Shown here in pieces: positions 44,486-53,831 of a stretch of 59,908 bases of DNA (the stretch's first letter is position 1; each line of letters opens with the position of its first letter). This DNA is from Casp-actino8 sp964513215. Lineage in GTDB: Bacteria; Actinomycetota; Acidimicrobiia; Acidimicrobiales; Ilumatobacteraceae. The notes under the pieces are model-generated. The model was not told the DNA's origin, did not search any database, and saw nothing but the letters and a program-made list of their open reading frames with translations. Both the position numbers and the translations under genes were made by a program. The stretch covers positions 1 to 59,908 of the forward strand of contig CAZELU010000007.1 in NCBI GenBank assembly GCA_964513215.1, written 5' to 3'.

Positions 44486-44746
44486 TCAGCGACCGAACTG
44501 AAGGACCGCGACCATCGACGCATTGATGATGCTGAAGATGGTGGTCATCTGAATGAGCTGAGTTCTCATGAGCGAGTGGATCTCCGCTCGTAAGCCCGCG
44601 ATCTCGGCCTTCAGATCGTTCTTCGTGACGATGTCGGTCCAGTTGTACGGCGGCAGCGCTTCCATCAGCCGGGCCGCCGGTTCGTCGCCGATGTGCTGAG
44701 CCAGTGAGGCTCGCAATTGGAAGCGCATGTCTTCATACCCACTCAT
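44486..44746 (-). CDS. small coiled-coil/membrane protein, function unknown
   Basis: The 86-residue protein has an N-terminal region (MSGYEDMRFQLRASLAQHIG), a helical stretch with heptad-like spacing (KNDLKAEIAGLRAEIHSL) and a C-terminal hydrophobic end (TTIFSIINASMVAVLQFG). This resembles small DUF1640-type coiled-coil proteins. ATG 44746 has GAGGAGA immediately upstream, better than the ORF start nine codons earlier. It is convergent with the BTAD gene, stop to stop. Confidence 0.6.
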   Translation of the reverse strand: MSGYEDMRFQLRASLAQHIGDEPAARLMEALPPYNWTDIVTKNDLKAEIAGLRAEIHSLMRTQLIQMTTIFSIINASMVAVLQFGR

Positions 44747-44810
44747 TGTTTCTCCTCGGATGTTCAGGTTCAAGTGGGATGAGTGGGGGATTCAGACCCC
44801 GGAGATGGCG

Positions 44811-44846
44811 GTGCCGGCGGAGGAGAGGACTCCGTCACGCCGGCAC
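44811..44846. repeat. long-loop inverted repeat in the radA downstream gap
   Basis: GTGCCGGCG (44811-44819) and CGCCGGCAC (44838-44846) are perfect 9-bp arms around an 18-base loop that itself contains GGAG/CTCC. It lies in the 240-bp gap 44747-44986, where I see no gene; radA ends at 44987. A terminator or small structured RNA is possible. Confidence 0.4.
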
Positions 44847-44986
44847 TCAGCCGCCGCGTCGTCCACGAGCGAGGGGGTCGTGTGGATGTGACGCGTTGTC
44901 GGATCGCGCTGGGTGCAATCCGTATGTGGCACTGGGGACGGTACGCCGAGGAAATGATTCTGGCTAGGGGCTTTTGTCCCGGACCG

Positions 44987-46366
44987 CTAACGGTCTGAGG
45001 GAGCGACACTCAGACCGAGGGCTCGCATGGCATCACGGAGATTCGAGACTCGTTCGACACCGATCGACACCTCGACGTCGGGCGACTTGGCCGGAACGAT
45101 GGCACGCGTGAAACCGAGTCGAGCCGCTTCAGCCAGTCGACGCGATGCGTGGGGTACTTGGCGGATCTCACCACCGAGACCCACCTCGCCGAACGCCACC
45201 ACATGTGGGGGCAATGGTGTGTTGGCCAGCGCCGACAGAATCGCGAGGCACAGACCCAGGTCGGCTCCCGGTTCGGTGATGCGCACACCACCCACCACTG
45301 AGGCGTACACGTCGCGCTTACCCACCGGACTCTTGGTTCGCTGGTCGAGCACTGCGAGCAACATGGCCAGGCGACCGGGGTCGAGGCCCTGGGCACTACG
45401 GCGCGGCGGTGCCTCACCCTTGACCTCGTTGACGAGCACCTGGAGTTCGACCATGAGCGGACGCTGACCTTCGAGCGTCGGAACCACCACGCTGCCGGCG
45501 ATACCGGTTTGTCGGTCGGCGAGGAACAGAGCACTTGGATCGGGGACACCCTGGAGACCGGCCTCGATCATCTCGAACAACCCGAGTTCGGTGGTGGGGC
45601 CGAAACGATGCTTCGAAGCACGAAGCAAACGCAGCGCGTGGTGGCGCTCACCTTCGAACTGCAGCACCGTGTCGACCACGTGCTCGAGGACTCGTGGTCC
45701 GGCGAGGCCGCCCTCTTTGGTGACGTGACCCACCAGGATCACCGGCACGTTGCGTCGCTTGGCTTCCATGACCAACTTGTGGGCACAGCCGCGTACCTGC
45801 ACCACACTTCCGGGGGCCGAACCGAGTTCGGGGTCGATCAGTGTCTGGATGCTGTCGATGATGACGAGTTCGGGTTGGAGTTCGTCGAGAGCGGCCAGCA
45901 CGTGGGGGAGAACTGTCTCGGCCAGCAACCACAACTCGGGTCGCACCGCACCGAGGCGCTCGGCGCGGAGCCGAACCTGTTGCGCACTCTCTTCGGCCGA
46001 CACGTACAGCGTTCGACCGGGCCAAGCCGCGAGTGCTTGCAGCAATAGCGTGCTCTTGCCGACGCCGGGCTCGCCACCGAGAAGGGTGACCGAACCAGGG
46101 ACGAGTCCGCCACCGAGCACACGATCGAGTTCGGGGATACCCGTCGAACGGGGAGATCCGTGTGAGACGTCGACGTCGCCGATGCGTTGCGCCGGGCTGG
46201 CTGCGAGTAGGGCGACACCGGCCGCGAGCGACGAGATGTCGTTGGCCGGGTCCTCGACGTCTTCGACCAATGTGTTCCAGGCTCCGCACGACGTGCAGCG
46301 GCCGGCCCACTTCGGAAACGACGCCCCGCAGTCGGAGCAGTTGTAGACGAGTTTGAGGCGGGCCAT
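44987..46366 (-). CDS. radA: DNA repair protein RadA (Sms)
   Basis: The 459-residue RadA helps branch migration in recombination. It has an N-terminal zinc finger (YNCSDCGASFPKWAGRCTSC), a RecA-like ATPase with Walker A LLGGEPGVGKSTLLLQALA, and a C-terminal Lon-like domain. The usual KNRFG motif reads KHRFG here. ATG 46366 has a TAGGTT -10 box six nt upstream, overlapping the end of the upstream gene, so it is predicted to be leaderless. Confidence 0.95.
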   Translation of the reverse strand: MARLKLVYNCSDCGASFPKWAGRCTSCGAWNTLVEDVEDPANDISSLAAGVALLAASPAQRIGDVDVSHGSPRSTGIPELDRVLGGGLVPGSVTLLGGEPGVGKSTLLLQALAAWPGRTLYVSAEESAQQVRLRAERLGAVRPELWLLAETVLPHVLAALDELQPELVIIDSIQTLIDPELGSAPGSVVQVRGCAHKLVMEAKRRNVPVILVGHVTKEGGLAGPRVLEHVVDTVLQFEGERHHALRLLRASKHRFGPTTELGLFEMIEAGLQGVPDPSALFLADRQTGIAGSVVVPTLEGQRPLMVELQVLVNEVKGEAPPRRSAQGLDPGRLAMLLAVLDQRTKSPVGKRDVYASVVGGVRITEPGADLGLCLAILSALANTPLPPHVVAFGEVGLGGEIRQVPHASRRLAEAARLGFTRAIVPAKSPDVEVSIGVERVSNLRDAMRALGLSVAPSDR

Positions 46367-46372
46367 ACCGAG

Positions 46373-46378
46373 AACCTA
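46373..46378 (-). promoter_or_regulatory. leaderless -10 box for radA
   Basis: TAGGTT on the minus strand, six nt (CTCGGT) from the ATG; it includes the last bases of the upstream lipoprotein gene. Confidence 0.5.
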
Positions 46379-47191
46379 CGACCGGGGTGTTCGACGTTCG
46401 GACGATCGGCGAATCGGTGCGGCGACGCCACGACGGCGCCGGGCGTACATCACGAGGAGAATCACGATGCCCATGAGGATCAGCCAGCCGCCGAAGACCA
46501 CTCCGGCGATGGTGGACGTGGTCTTCCAGAAGCCGCCGTCCACTTTGGTGTCGACGGTTCCGAGCACCACCGTCTGAGCACTGCCGTCGAGAGGGGCCGA
46601 CCACACCACTCCACCCTCGGCCGATGTTCCAGTGGTCTTGCGCACTTCACCGGGAAGCCGCGACACCACGGTGAAGGACACCGACTGCATCGGATCGACG
46701 CCGAGCTTCTCGGCCGTGGTGGCCCACGGGGCCCGACCGATCAAACCACTGAGTTCGGCATCGGAGAACGCTTCGATGCCGCCGACGAACTGCAACGTGG
46801 CGTCGAAGGTGGTGGCCACATCGCGTCCAGTGACGGTTCGTTTGAGTGACGGCGCGAGGAGCGGTCCGTTCGGTCCATTGATTTGCGCGAGAGCGGCGTT
46901 GGCCTCGGCCGGCGACTCGAAGTCGTAGGTGAGGAGAACCCGTAGCCCGCCGTTGTTGATCTGGGTGGGTCCTTCCACCGCCCATCCGCTCGAGAGCAGG
47001 TCGTCGAGACGCAGATCTTCGGCCAGACCGGGAACCAAGGCGACCGCTCGATTGTCGAGATCGACCGTGACGGCAATCGTGCCCGAACCGTCGTCGTCGG
47101 CGTCGACTTCGAGCTTGATGTCGACGCGACAGCCCGTCAGCACGAGCAGTGCGACGACCACCACTCCGATCAATCGAGCACGTCGCGACAT
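46376..47191 (-). CDS. LppM-like lipoprotein
   Basis: The 271-residue protein has a lipobox (VVVALLVLTGCRVDIKLEV, Cys at about residue 21), a long LppM-type extracellular domain (VEGPTQINNGGLRVLLTYDF) and a C-terminal membrane helix (FGGWLILMGIVILLVMYARR) with a basic tail. Mycobacterial LppM is involved in envelope/phagosome interactions; here the role is unknown. ATG 47191 has a TAAGTT -10 box seven nt away, so it is predicted leaderless. Confidence 0.78.
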   Translation of the reverse strand: MSRRARLIGVVVVALLVLTGCRVDIKLEVDADDDGSGTIAVTVDLDNRAVALVPGLAEDLRLDDLLSSGWAVEGPTQINNGGLRVLLTYDFESPAEANAALAQINGPNGPLLAPSLKRTVTGRDVATTFDATLQFVGGIEAFSDAELSGLIGRAPWATTAEKLGVDPMQSVSFTVVSRLPGEVRKTTGTSAEGGVVWSAPLDGSAQTVVLGTVDTKVDGGFWKTTSTIAGVVFGGWLILMGIVILLVMYARRRRGVAAPIRRSSERRTPRS

Positions 47192-47198
47192 CGCGACG

Positions 47199-47204
47199 AA
47201 CTTA
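47199..47204 (-). promoter_or_regulatory. leaderless -10 box for the LppM-like gene
   Basis: TAAGTT on the minus strand, seven nt (CGTCGCG) from the ATG. Confidence 0.5.
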
Positions 47205-47226
47205 GTCGGCGTTGGACGACGCGAGG

Positions 47227-49800
47227 TCAGTCGGTGCCAGCAGTGTCGGTGTCGCCGTTGGTGTCGGCAACACCGGCCAGATCGACGCCGGCCGGTGGCT
47301 TGAAGCCTTCGACGGCGCTGAAGCCGAGTCGCTGTTCGCCCGGACGCTCGGGATCGTCTTCGGTGTCGACCACGATGATTTCGCCGGCGCGGAACTGCTT
47401 GTAGAGGATCTTCTCGCTGAGAGCGTCCTCGATGAGGCGCTGGATGGCGCGACGCAGCGGACGAGCACCGAGTTGCGGGTCGTAACCCTTCTCGGCCAAG
47501 AACTCCTTGGCGGACTGTGTGAGTTCGATACCCAGACCCTGCGCTTCGAGCTGACCGGTGAGGCGCTTGAGCATCAGGTCGACCATCTGCATGACTTCGT
47601 TCCGGGCCAACTCGTGGAAGACGATGACTTCGTCGATGCGGTTGAGGAACTCGGGACGGAAGTGGTTCTTCAGCGAGTCCATGACCTTGTCGCGCATACG
47701 CGCGTAGCTCATGGCTTCATCGGCCTTGGTGAATCCGACGTTGGCCTTGCGAAGGTCTTGTGTGCCGAGGTTCGACGTCATGATGATGATGGTGTTGCGG
47801 AAGTCGACCGAACGGCCCTGGCTGTCGGTGAGACGACCCTCTTCGAGAATCTGCAGCAACGTGTTGAACACGTCGGGGTGGGCCTTTTCGATCTCGTCGA
47901 ACAACACGACGCTGAACGGCTTGCGACGCACTGCTTCGGTGAGCTGGCCACCTTCGTCGTAACCCACGTAGCCGGGGGGCGAGCCCACGAGACGGCTGAC
48001 CGTGTGCTTCTCCATGTACTCGGACATGTCGAGCGTGATGAGCGACGACTCGTCGCCGAACAAGAACTCGCTCAGTGTCTTGGCGAGTTCGGTCTTGCCC
48101 ACACCCGTGGGTCCGAGGAAGATGAACGAACCGCTCGGACGCTTCGGGTCCTTCAGACCGGCGCGCGTACGACGGATGCTCTGTGACACCGCCTTGATGG
48201 CGTTCTCCTGGCCGATGATGCGCTTGTGGAGTTCGGCCTCCATGTTGAGGAGCTTCTGCGTCTCTTCTTCGGTGAGCTTGTACACCGGGATGCCGGTCCA
48301 GATGGAGAGAACTTCGGCGATGCACTCCTCGTCGACTTCGTCGAACAAGTCGACACCGCCGGCCTTGATTTCGGCCTCTTTGGCGGCCTTTTCGGTCTGG
48401 AGCTGCTTCTCCTGGTCGCGCAGTCGACTGGCCTCTTCGTAGTTCTGGTCTTCGACGGCCTTCTTCTTGGCTTCCTGCAACTGGGTGAGTCGCGTCTCCA
48501 TGTCCTTGAGGTCGGGCGGTGTCTGCATCCGCTTGATGCGCAGACGGCTTCCGGCCTCGTCGATCAGGTCGATGGCTTTGTCGGGCAGGTGACGATCGGA
48601 GATGTAGCGATCGGCGAGATTGGCCGCGGCCACCAACGCCTGGTCGGTGATCGTGACGCGGTGGTGCGACTCGTACTTGTCGCGGACACCCTTCAAGATT
48701 TCGATGGTGTGAGCCACGGTCGGCTCTTCGACCTTGACCGGCTGGAAGCGGCGCTCGAGAGCGGCGTCCTTCTCGAGGTGCTTGCGGTACTCGTCGAGTG
48801 TGGTGGCACCGATGGTCTGGAGCTCTCCACGCGCGAGCATGGGCTTCAGGATGCTGGCGGCGTCGATGGCGCCTTCGGCCGCACCGGCACCGACGAGCGT
48901 GTGGATCTCGTCGATGAACAAGATGATGTCGCCGCGAGTGCGGATTTCCTTGAGCACCTTCTTGAGACGCTCTTCGAAGTCGCCGCGGTAACGGCTTCCG
49001 GCGACGAGTGCACCGAGGTCGAGTGTGTAGAGCTGTTTGTTGCGCAGCGTGTCGGGTACGTCGTTCGCGACGATCTTCTGAGCGAGACCTTCGACGATGG
49101 CGGTCTTGCCGACGCCGGGCTCACCGATGAGGACCGGATTGTTCTTGGTGCGACGCGAGAGGATCTGCATGACGCGCTCCATCTCGCGAGCACGACCGAT
49201 CACCGGATCGAGCTTCTTCTCGCGTGCGATCTGAGTGAGGTTGCGGCCGAACTGATCGAGGATCTGGCTGCCGCCCTTGTCACCCTCTTCCTTGCCGCCG
49301 CTGCGCTCGGAGGTGGACTCCTTCGACTGCCCGCCCTCGGCCTTGCCCTGCGGACCTTGGTAACCCGAGAGCAGCTGGATGACCTGTTGACGGACACGAC
49401 TCAGGTCGGCACCCAATTTGACCAGAACCTGGGCGGCGACTCCTTCGCCTTCGCGAATGAGGCCGAGAAGGATGTGCTCGGTGCCGATGTAGTTGTGGCC
49501 GAGTTGAAGTGCTTCGCGCAGTGAGAGTTCGAGAACCTTCTTGGCGCGCGGCGTGAAAGGAATGTGACCCGACGGTGAAGAACCGCCCTGGCCGATGATC
49601 TCTTCGACCTGAGCGCGCACAGCCTCGAGGGAGATGCCGAGAGTTTCGAGAGCCTTGGCGGCGACTCCTTCACCTTCGTGGATGAGGCCGAGAAGAATGT
49701 GTTCGGTGCCGATGTAGCTGTGGTTGAGCAGGCGCGCTTCTTCTTGGGCCAGTACCACGACTCGACGGGCCCGGTCTGTGAAGCGCTCGAACATGCTCAC
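47227..49800 (-). CDS. clpC: ATP-dependent Clp protease ATP-binding subunit ClpC
   Basis: The 857-residue unfoldase feeds ClpP. An N-terminal Clp-N repeat (MFERFTDRARRVVVLAQEEA), a first AAA module (LIGEPGVGKTAIVEGLAQKI), a middle UVR-type coiled coil and a second AAA module (FLGPTGVGKTELAKTLSEFL) are visible. Length matches mycobacterial ClpC1. AAAGGGTG lies before ATG 49800. The 158-bp gap upstream, which divides it from the polyprenyl synthase, carries only promoters. Confidence 0.97.
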   Translation of the reverse strand: MSMFERFTDRARRVVVLAQEEARLLNHSYIGTEHILLGLIHEGEGVAAKALETLGISLEAVRAQVEEIIGQGGSSPSGHIPFTPRAKKVLELSLREALQLGHNYIGTEHILLGLIREGEGVAAQVLVKLGADLSRVRQQVIQLLSGYQGPQGKAEGGQSKESTSERSGGKEEGDKGGSQILDQFGRNLTQIAREKKLDPVIGRAREMERVMQILSRRTKNNPVLIGEPGVGKTAIVEGLAQKIVANDVPDTLRNKQLYTLDLGALVAGSRYRGDFEERLKKVLKEIRTRGDIILFIDEIHTLVGAGAAEGAIDAASILKPMLARGELQTIGATTLDEYRKHLEKDAALERRFQPVKVEEPTVAHTIEILKGVRDKYESHHRVTITDQALVAAANLADRYISDRHLPDKAIDLIDEAGSRLRIKRMQTPPDLKDMETRLTQLQEAKKKAVEDQNYEEASRLRDQEKQLQTEKAAKEAEIKAGGVDLFDEVDEECIAEVLSIWTGIPVYKLTEEETQKLLNMEAELHKRIIGQENAIKAVSQSIRRTRAGLKDPKRPSGSFIFLGPTGVGKTELAKTLSEFLFGDESSLITLDMSEYMEKHTVSRLVGSPPGYVGYDEGGQLTEAVRRKPFSVVLFDEIEKAHPDVFNTLLQILEEGRLTDSQGRSVDFRNTIIIMTSNLGTQDLRKANVGFTKADEAMSYARMRDKVMDSLKNHFRPEFLNRIDEVIVFHELARNEVMQMVDLMLKRLTGQLEAQGLGIELTQSAKEFLAEKGYDPQLGARPLRRAIQRLIEDALSEKILYKQFRAGEIIVVDTEDDPERPGEQRLGFSAVEGFKPPAGVDLAGVADTNGDTDTAGTD

Positions 49801-49946
49801 CCTTTCGCCACGGCCCGAAGGCTCGATGTGGCCATGTTACAGGTGGGCTGGGCGGGTTCCGAGAAGGCAGCGGGACGCCTGTTTGCGTGTCGAACGTCTC
49901 GTTTTCGCTGGACACGCCCACTCGCCGGTGAGAGTGAAAACCGACA

Positions 49947-49952
49947 TAGCCT
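49947..49952 (+). promoter_or_regulatory. leaderless -10 box for the polyprenyl synthase
   Basis: TAGCCT, six nt (GCCGAT) before GTG 49959. Confidence 0.55.
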
Positions 49953-49958
49953 GCCGAT

Positions 49959-50936
49959 GTGAGCGCCTCTCCGCTGTTCGACCTACCCGGCTCCGATGCC
50001 GATCGTCGGCGCGTCGACGAAGCACTCGTTCAATCCGTGCGCACTCCGGATGCGTACCTCACCGAAATCGCTTCACATTTGCTCCTCGCCGGTGGCAAGC
50101 GTTTGCGCCCCATGTTCTCCGTGGTCGCCGCTCAGGTGGCGGGAGGGCCCTCCACCGAGGCCTCGATTCAGGGTGGCATCGCGTGCGAACTGGTGCACCT
50201 CGGTTCGCTCTATCACGACGATGTGATGGACGAATCCACCACTCGACGCAGTGTCGAAACGGTCAACGCGAAGTGGGGCAACCTGCAGGCGATCCTCGCT
50301 GGTGACTTCTTGTTGGCCCGGGCCTCGGAAATCGCCGCGTCGCTCGGCACCGAGGTCGCCGCGCTGCTCGCGCGCACCATCGGCCGTCTGTGCGAGGGCC
50401 AGATCGAGGAACTGCGCCACACCTACAACATCGCACGTCCCGTCGAGAGTTACCTGTCGTCCATCAGCGGCAAGACCGCTTCTCTGTATTCCACTTCGGC
50501 TCGTATTGGCGGCCTGGTGAGTGGTTTCACTCCGAAGGTTGTCGATGCTCTCACCGAGTTCGGCGACGCCTACGGCATGGTGTTCCAGATCGTCGACGAT
50601 TTGCTCGACATCTCGTCCACCGATGCCGAACTCGGCAAGCCAGCCGGTCACGACATGGTCGAGGGTGTGTACACCTATCCCGTTCTGCACACCTTGGCTT
50701 CGGGTGGAGTCCCGGCTCGCGAGTTGGCCGATCTTCTCGGCAAGCCGTTGTCATCCATCGAGAAGGACAAGGCGTTGTCGATCGTTCGAACCAATGGTGG
50801 TGTGGAAGCGGCCATCACTCTGGCCGAGACATACGTGGCCAAAGCCGAACAGGCGTGTGATCGACTCCCGAATTCGGCGGCTTCAGTTGCCTTGCGCCGC
50901 GCGTCGGGAGCTCTGCTCGATTCAGTGCGTCGCTAG
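49959..50936 (+). CDS. trans-polyprenyl diphosphate synthase
   Basis: The 325-residue protein elongates isoprenoid diphosphates (chain length cannot be told). It has the first Asp-rich motif ELVHLGSLYHDDVMDESTTR and the second GMVFQIVDDLLDISSTDAEL, with the active-site GGKRLRPMFSVV. GTG 49959 is predicted leaderless. Its last four bases overlap the convergent FAD-dependent gene. Confidence 0.93.
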   Translation: MSASPLFDLPGSDADRRRVDEALVQSVRTPDAYLTEIASHLLLAGGKRLRPMFSVVAAQVAGGPSTEASIQGGIACELVHLGSLYHDDVMDESTTRRSVETVNAKWGNLQAILAGDFLLARASEIAASLGTEVAALLARTIGRLCEGQIEELRHTYNIARPVESYLSSISGKTASLYSTSARIGGLVSGFTPKVVDALTEFGDAYGMVFQIVDDLLDISSTDAELGKPAGHDMVEGVYTYPVLHTLASGGVPARELADLLGKPLSSIEKDKALSIVRTNGGVEAAITLAETYVAKAEQACDRLPNSAASVALRRASGALLDSVRR

Positions 50937-51925
50937 TTCGTTGCTAGTTCAGCGCGCACACGCACTGCCGCCGCGGCGCCGCTGAGAGCGGCCCCTTCGA
51001 TTTTTGGTCCGGCGAACGCATCACCGGCCAGCGCGATCACGCCGGGACCGTGTGCCGATTCGATCGTCACCACGTGACACGGTTCGGGCCAGATCGACGT
51101 CGGTGTCGCGAAGCGCCAACGTTTGAACTCCGATGTCACGATCGTGCAGTCGACGATGAATTCAGCCGCTGCGTGCCGGAGTGCCGCATGGGCCTGGTCG
51201 TGATCGTCGTCCCAATGATCGAGGCTCCACTGCGGTGACGCGTGGAACGTGACGGCTGGAACCGATGAGATTCCCTTGGCGTGGTTGTCGCCGATCCACG
51301 AGAACGTGGCGTTCGGGTTCTGCCATCCTCCGTGCCGGCCGATTTTGGCCGGCCGATCGAGTACCGCGAGAAGTGCGAGAGTGCGGTCGTAATCGGAAGA
51401 CAGAAGGGCCGCTGGAATCTCGAGTTCGGCCGAAACCAGTAGCGAATACGTCTGCGGAAGCGGACAGGTGACGACCACGGCCTGCGCGGGCAACACCGTT
51501 GCATCATCGAGAACGACGTCCCACGGCGATGTGTCACCGCGCTTGATCGCGAACACGAGCGTGTTGGTGCGAACGTCGAGTCCACGAGCGAGGTGCTTGG
51601 CGACCGATGTCATTCCGTCCACACCCACGTATCGCGGATGTCCGTCGTCATCACCGAAGCCGCGGCACCATTCGCGCACGACCCCGGCCTTTGTCCACGC
51701 GTCGACCTCGCGCGCGAATTCAGGCGACCGGACGGTGAAGAACTGTGCACCGTGATCGATCACGGCGGTGGCCGGTGAGCCGATTCGACGGGTGGCGAGG
51801 CGGCCCCCGACTCCACGTCCTTTGTCGAGCACTGTGACGTCGAAACCGTGAGAGACCAGATCACGAGCCGCGATGAGACCGCTGAGACCGGCACCGATGA
51901 CGACGACGCGTCGCGAGTGGCTCAT
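50933..51925 (-). CDS. FAD-dependent oxidoreductase (renalase/amine-oxidase-like)
   Basis: The 330-residue flavoprotein has the FAD motif VVVIGAGLSGLIAARDLVSH and a second FAD stretch near the end (GPGVIALAGDAFAGPKIEGA). The central domain has the NAD(P)-type VGGRLATRRIG motif. It looks like the renalase/FAD-dependent amine oxidase group, with unknown substrate. ATG 51925 overlaps the alpha/beta hydrolase stop (ATGA), so the epimerase, hydrolase and oxidoreductase form one operon. Confidence 0.85.
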   Translation of the reverse strand: MSHSRRVVVIGAGLSGLIAARDLVSHGFDVTVLDKGRGVGGRLATRRIGSPATAVIDHGAQFFTVRSPEFAREVDAWTKAGVVREWCRGFGDDDGHPRYVGVDGMTSVAKHLARGLDVRTNTLVFAIKRGDTSPWDVVLDDATVLPAQAVVVTCPLPQTYSLLVSAELEIPAALLSSDYDRTLALLAVLDRPAKIGRHGGWQNPNATFSWIGDNHAKGISSVPAVTFHASPQWSLDHWDDDHDQAHAALRHAAAEFIVDCTIVTSEFKRWRFATPTSIWPEPCHVVTIESAHGPGVIALAGDAFAGPKIEGAALSGAAAAVRVRAELATN

Positions 51926-52782
51926 GAAGCGACGGAGCGCAGAGTCGGTACGACGACCGAAGCCTGGGACTTCCAGACTCGCTCGGCTCGACCGATGAAT
52001 TCACCGAGGACGCGATTGACCGTCGTGGCGTGTTCGATCATCAGACCATGAGCGGCACCCGACAGAACGATGAGCTCGGCCGTCGGAATTCGCTCGGCGA
52101 TCTCTTCGCTGTCGGCTCGCGGGGTGAGGATGTCTTGGTTGCCGACGATCACCGCGGTGGGAACGTTGATACTCGAGAGCATGTCGACGAGCGTTTCGTC
52201 GACGGCCAACAGCGCCTGCACCTGACCGTTGAAACCATGTGATGCGCGCGATGTTCCGATCGGACCGAGCCAGCTCACGGCCGGCCACAGGCGACGAAGT
52301 GAACGCGGACCGATGACCCAGCGGGCTGCTTCGGTAGTCATGGCGCCCATACCGCGCGTCGTTGCCGTGTCGGACCACGAGCGCAGGAGATCTCGGCGCC
52401 ACTCGTGATTGCGACACGCCGTGCAGAGCAACGTGAGCGAACGAACTCGTTCGGGATACTTCACGGCCAGGATCTGCGAAATGGCCCCACCCATCGATGC
52501 TCCGACCACATGAGCGGTGTCGACACCTTCGTGATCGAGGACCGCGATCGCGTCGTCGACCATCTGCTCGAGTGTGTACGCACCGAACGGCTTGTCGCTA
52601 CGACCCGCACCGCGGTTGTCGTGAGCGATCACGCGATACTTGGCCGCCAACACGAAGCGCTGGAAGTTCCAGAGGTTCTTGTCGGCGCCGAGCCCTTGGA
52701 TCATCAGGACGGGCGGACTCGACTTGCGACCGATCGCGTCGTAGTGGAGGCGAATGCCGTCGGATGCCGTGGCGTAACTCAT
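51922..52782 (-). CDS. alpha/beta hydrolase
   Basis: The 286-residue hydrolase has the oxyanion-loop motif VLMIQGLGADKNLWNF, the nucleophile elbow HVVGASMGGAISQIL (Ser), the acid region VIVGNQDILTP and catalytic His near SGAAHGLMIEH. Substrate unknown. ATG 52782 overlaps the epimerase stop by ATGA; an ORF start 33 codons upstream would overlap epimerase coding sequence. Confidence 0.88.
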   Translation of the reverse strand: MSYATASDGIRLHYDAIGRKSSPPVLMIQGLGADKNLWNFQRFVLAAKYRVIAHDNRGAGRSDKPFGAYTLEQMVDDAIAVLDHEGVDTAHVVGASMGGAISQILAVKYPERVRSLTLLCTACRNHEWRRDLLRSWSDTATTRGMGAMTTEAARWVIGPRSLRRLWPAVSWLGPIGTSRASHGFNGQVQALLAVDETLVDMLSSINVPTAVIVGNQDILTPRADSEEIAERIPTAELIVLSGAAHGLMIEHATTVNRVLGEFIGRAERVWKSQASVVVPTLRSVAS

Positions 52783-53768
52783 GACGCGATGTCCCAGGCC
52801 TGGCGCGGGGGAGTACGCACGATGCCTTCCCACGAATAAAGAGCATCGAGAACGTCGCTGGTCGACATCTCGGGTTCCCACGCCAGGTGCTCACGGCAGG
52901 CCGACGACGAAGCGAGCCGACCGTGGTGCAACACCTCCATTACGTGCTCGGGAACGGGTGCTCCGAAAAGGTGTGTGATGCGCCGGGTGATCGCCCACTC
53001 GGGTCCGAGCAACGGAACCGGCACGCGGCGACCGCGCACGATCGCGGAGAAACCGCTCACGGGTTCGGCACCCACGATGTTGATGGGTGTGCCGGGGCGA
53101 CGCTGTGCGGCCAGAACGAAAGCGCGAGCCGCATCCATTTCGTGCAGGAGGTTGAAACTCGGACCCCGCAGAGCATTGAACGGCACCATCGGAAGTCGCA
53201 GAAGGCGGCCGAGCGGGCTCGGAACGTGCGGACCGACGACAGGCGCGAGACGAAGCGAGGTGATACCGACGCGAGTTCCGTTGAACGCGCGGTCGGCGGC
53301 GTGCTCGAGATACATGAGCATGCGGCCGTATTGACTGGTGGGCCGCATCTTGGTGGATTCGTCGGGCGTCTTCGGCCGGTCCCCGCCGCGTCCGTACACC
53401 TCGACACCCGAGCGAATGACGATGTGTTCGAGAGCCGGTGCGCGCTTGGCCACCGTGAACAAAGATTCTGCCGACTGCTGGGTGAGGAGTTCGGCCTGCT
53501 TCGGGTTGGCCCGAGCATCGGGTTCCCACACACCGAGGTGCACGATGACGTGAGGATTGAACTCCTTGAAAACCGAGGCGCGGCTCACCACGTCGGTGGG
53601 GTGGATCATGTGGAAGCGCGAGCGGTCGAGACGGCGGCGTGGCGGGTCGATGTCGAAGCCGACGATGTCGGTGACCCAACTCTCGTTCTCGAGTTCGCTG
53701 GCGACGAGGGAACCCAATTGGCTTCCCATGCCGGTCACCAGGACTCGCTTGCCACTCGTGGTGGTCAT
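52779..53768 (-). CDS. NAD-dependent epimerase/dehydratase family protein
   Basis: The 329-residue protein has an N-terminal Rossmann motif (RVLVTGMGSQLGSLVASEL), the short-chain dehydrogenase-type substrate/catalytic region with SGVEVYGRG and TSQYGRMLMYLEH (Tyr-x3-Met, where Lys is expected), and a C-terminal substrate-binding part. The extended-SDR group is clear, the substrate not. ATG 53768 has a TAGGGT -10 box six nt upstream. Confidence 0.85.
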   Translation of the reverse strand: MTTTSGKRVLVTGMGSQLGSLVASELENESWVTDIVGFDIDPPRRRLDRSRFHMIHPTDVVSRASVFKEFNPHVIVHLGVWEPDARANPKQAELLTQQSAESLFTVAKRAPALEHIVIRSGVEVYGRGGDRPKTPDESTKMRPTSQYGRMLMYLEHAADRAFNGTRVGITSLRLAPVVGPHVPSPLGRLLRLPMVPFNALRGPSFNLLHEMDAARAFVLAAQRRPGTPINIVGAEPVSGFSAIVRGRRVPVPLLGPEWAITRRITHLFGAPVPEHVMEVLHHGRLASSSACREHLAWEPEMSTSDVLDALYSWEGIVRTPPRQAWDIAS

Positions 53769-53774
53769 GTAGCG

Positions 53775-53780
53775 ACCCTA
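53775..53780 (-). promoter_or_regulatory. leaderless -10 box for the epimerase operon
   Basis: TAGGGT on the minus strand, six nt (CGCTAC) from the ATG. Confidence 0.55.
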
Positions 53781-53831
53781 CCGGACGGGCTCGTTACGGA
53801 TGAGTTTCGCTCTGAACTCGTGAAGATTCGC

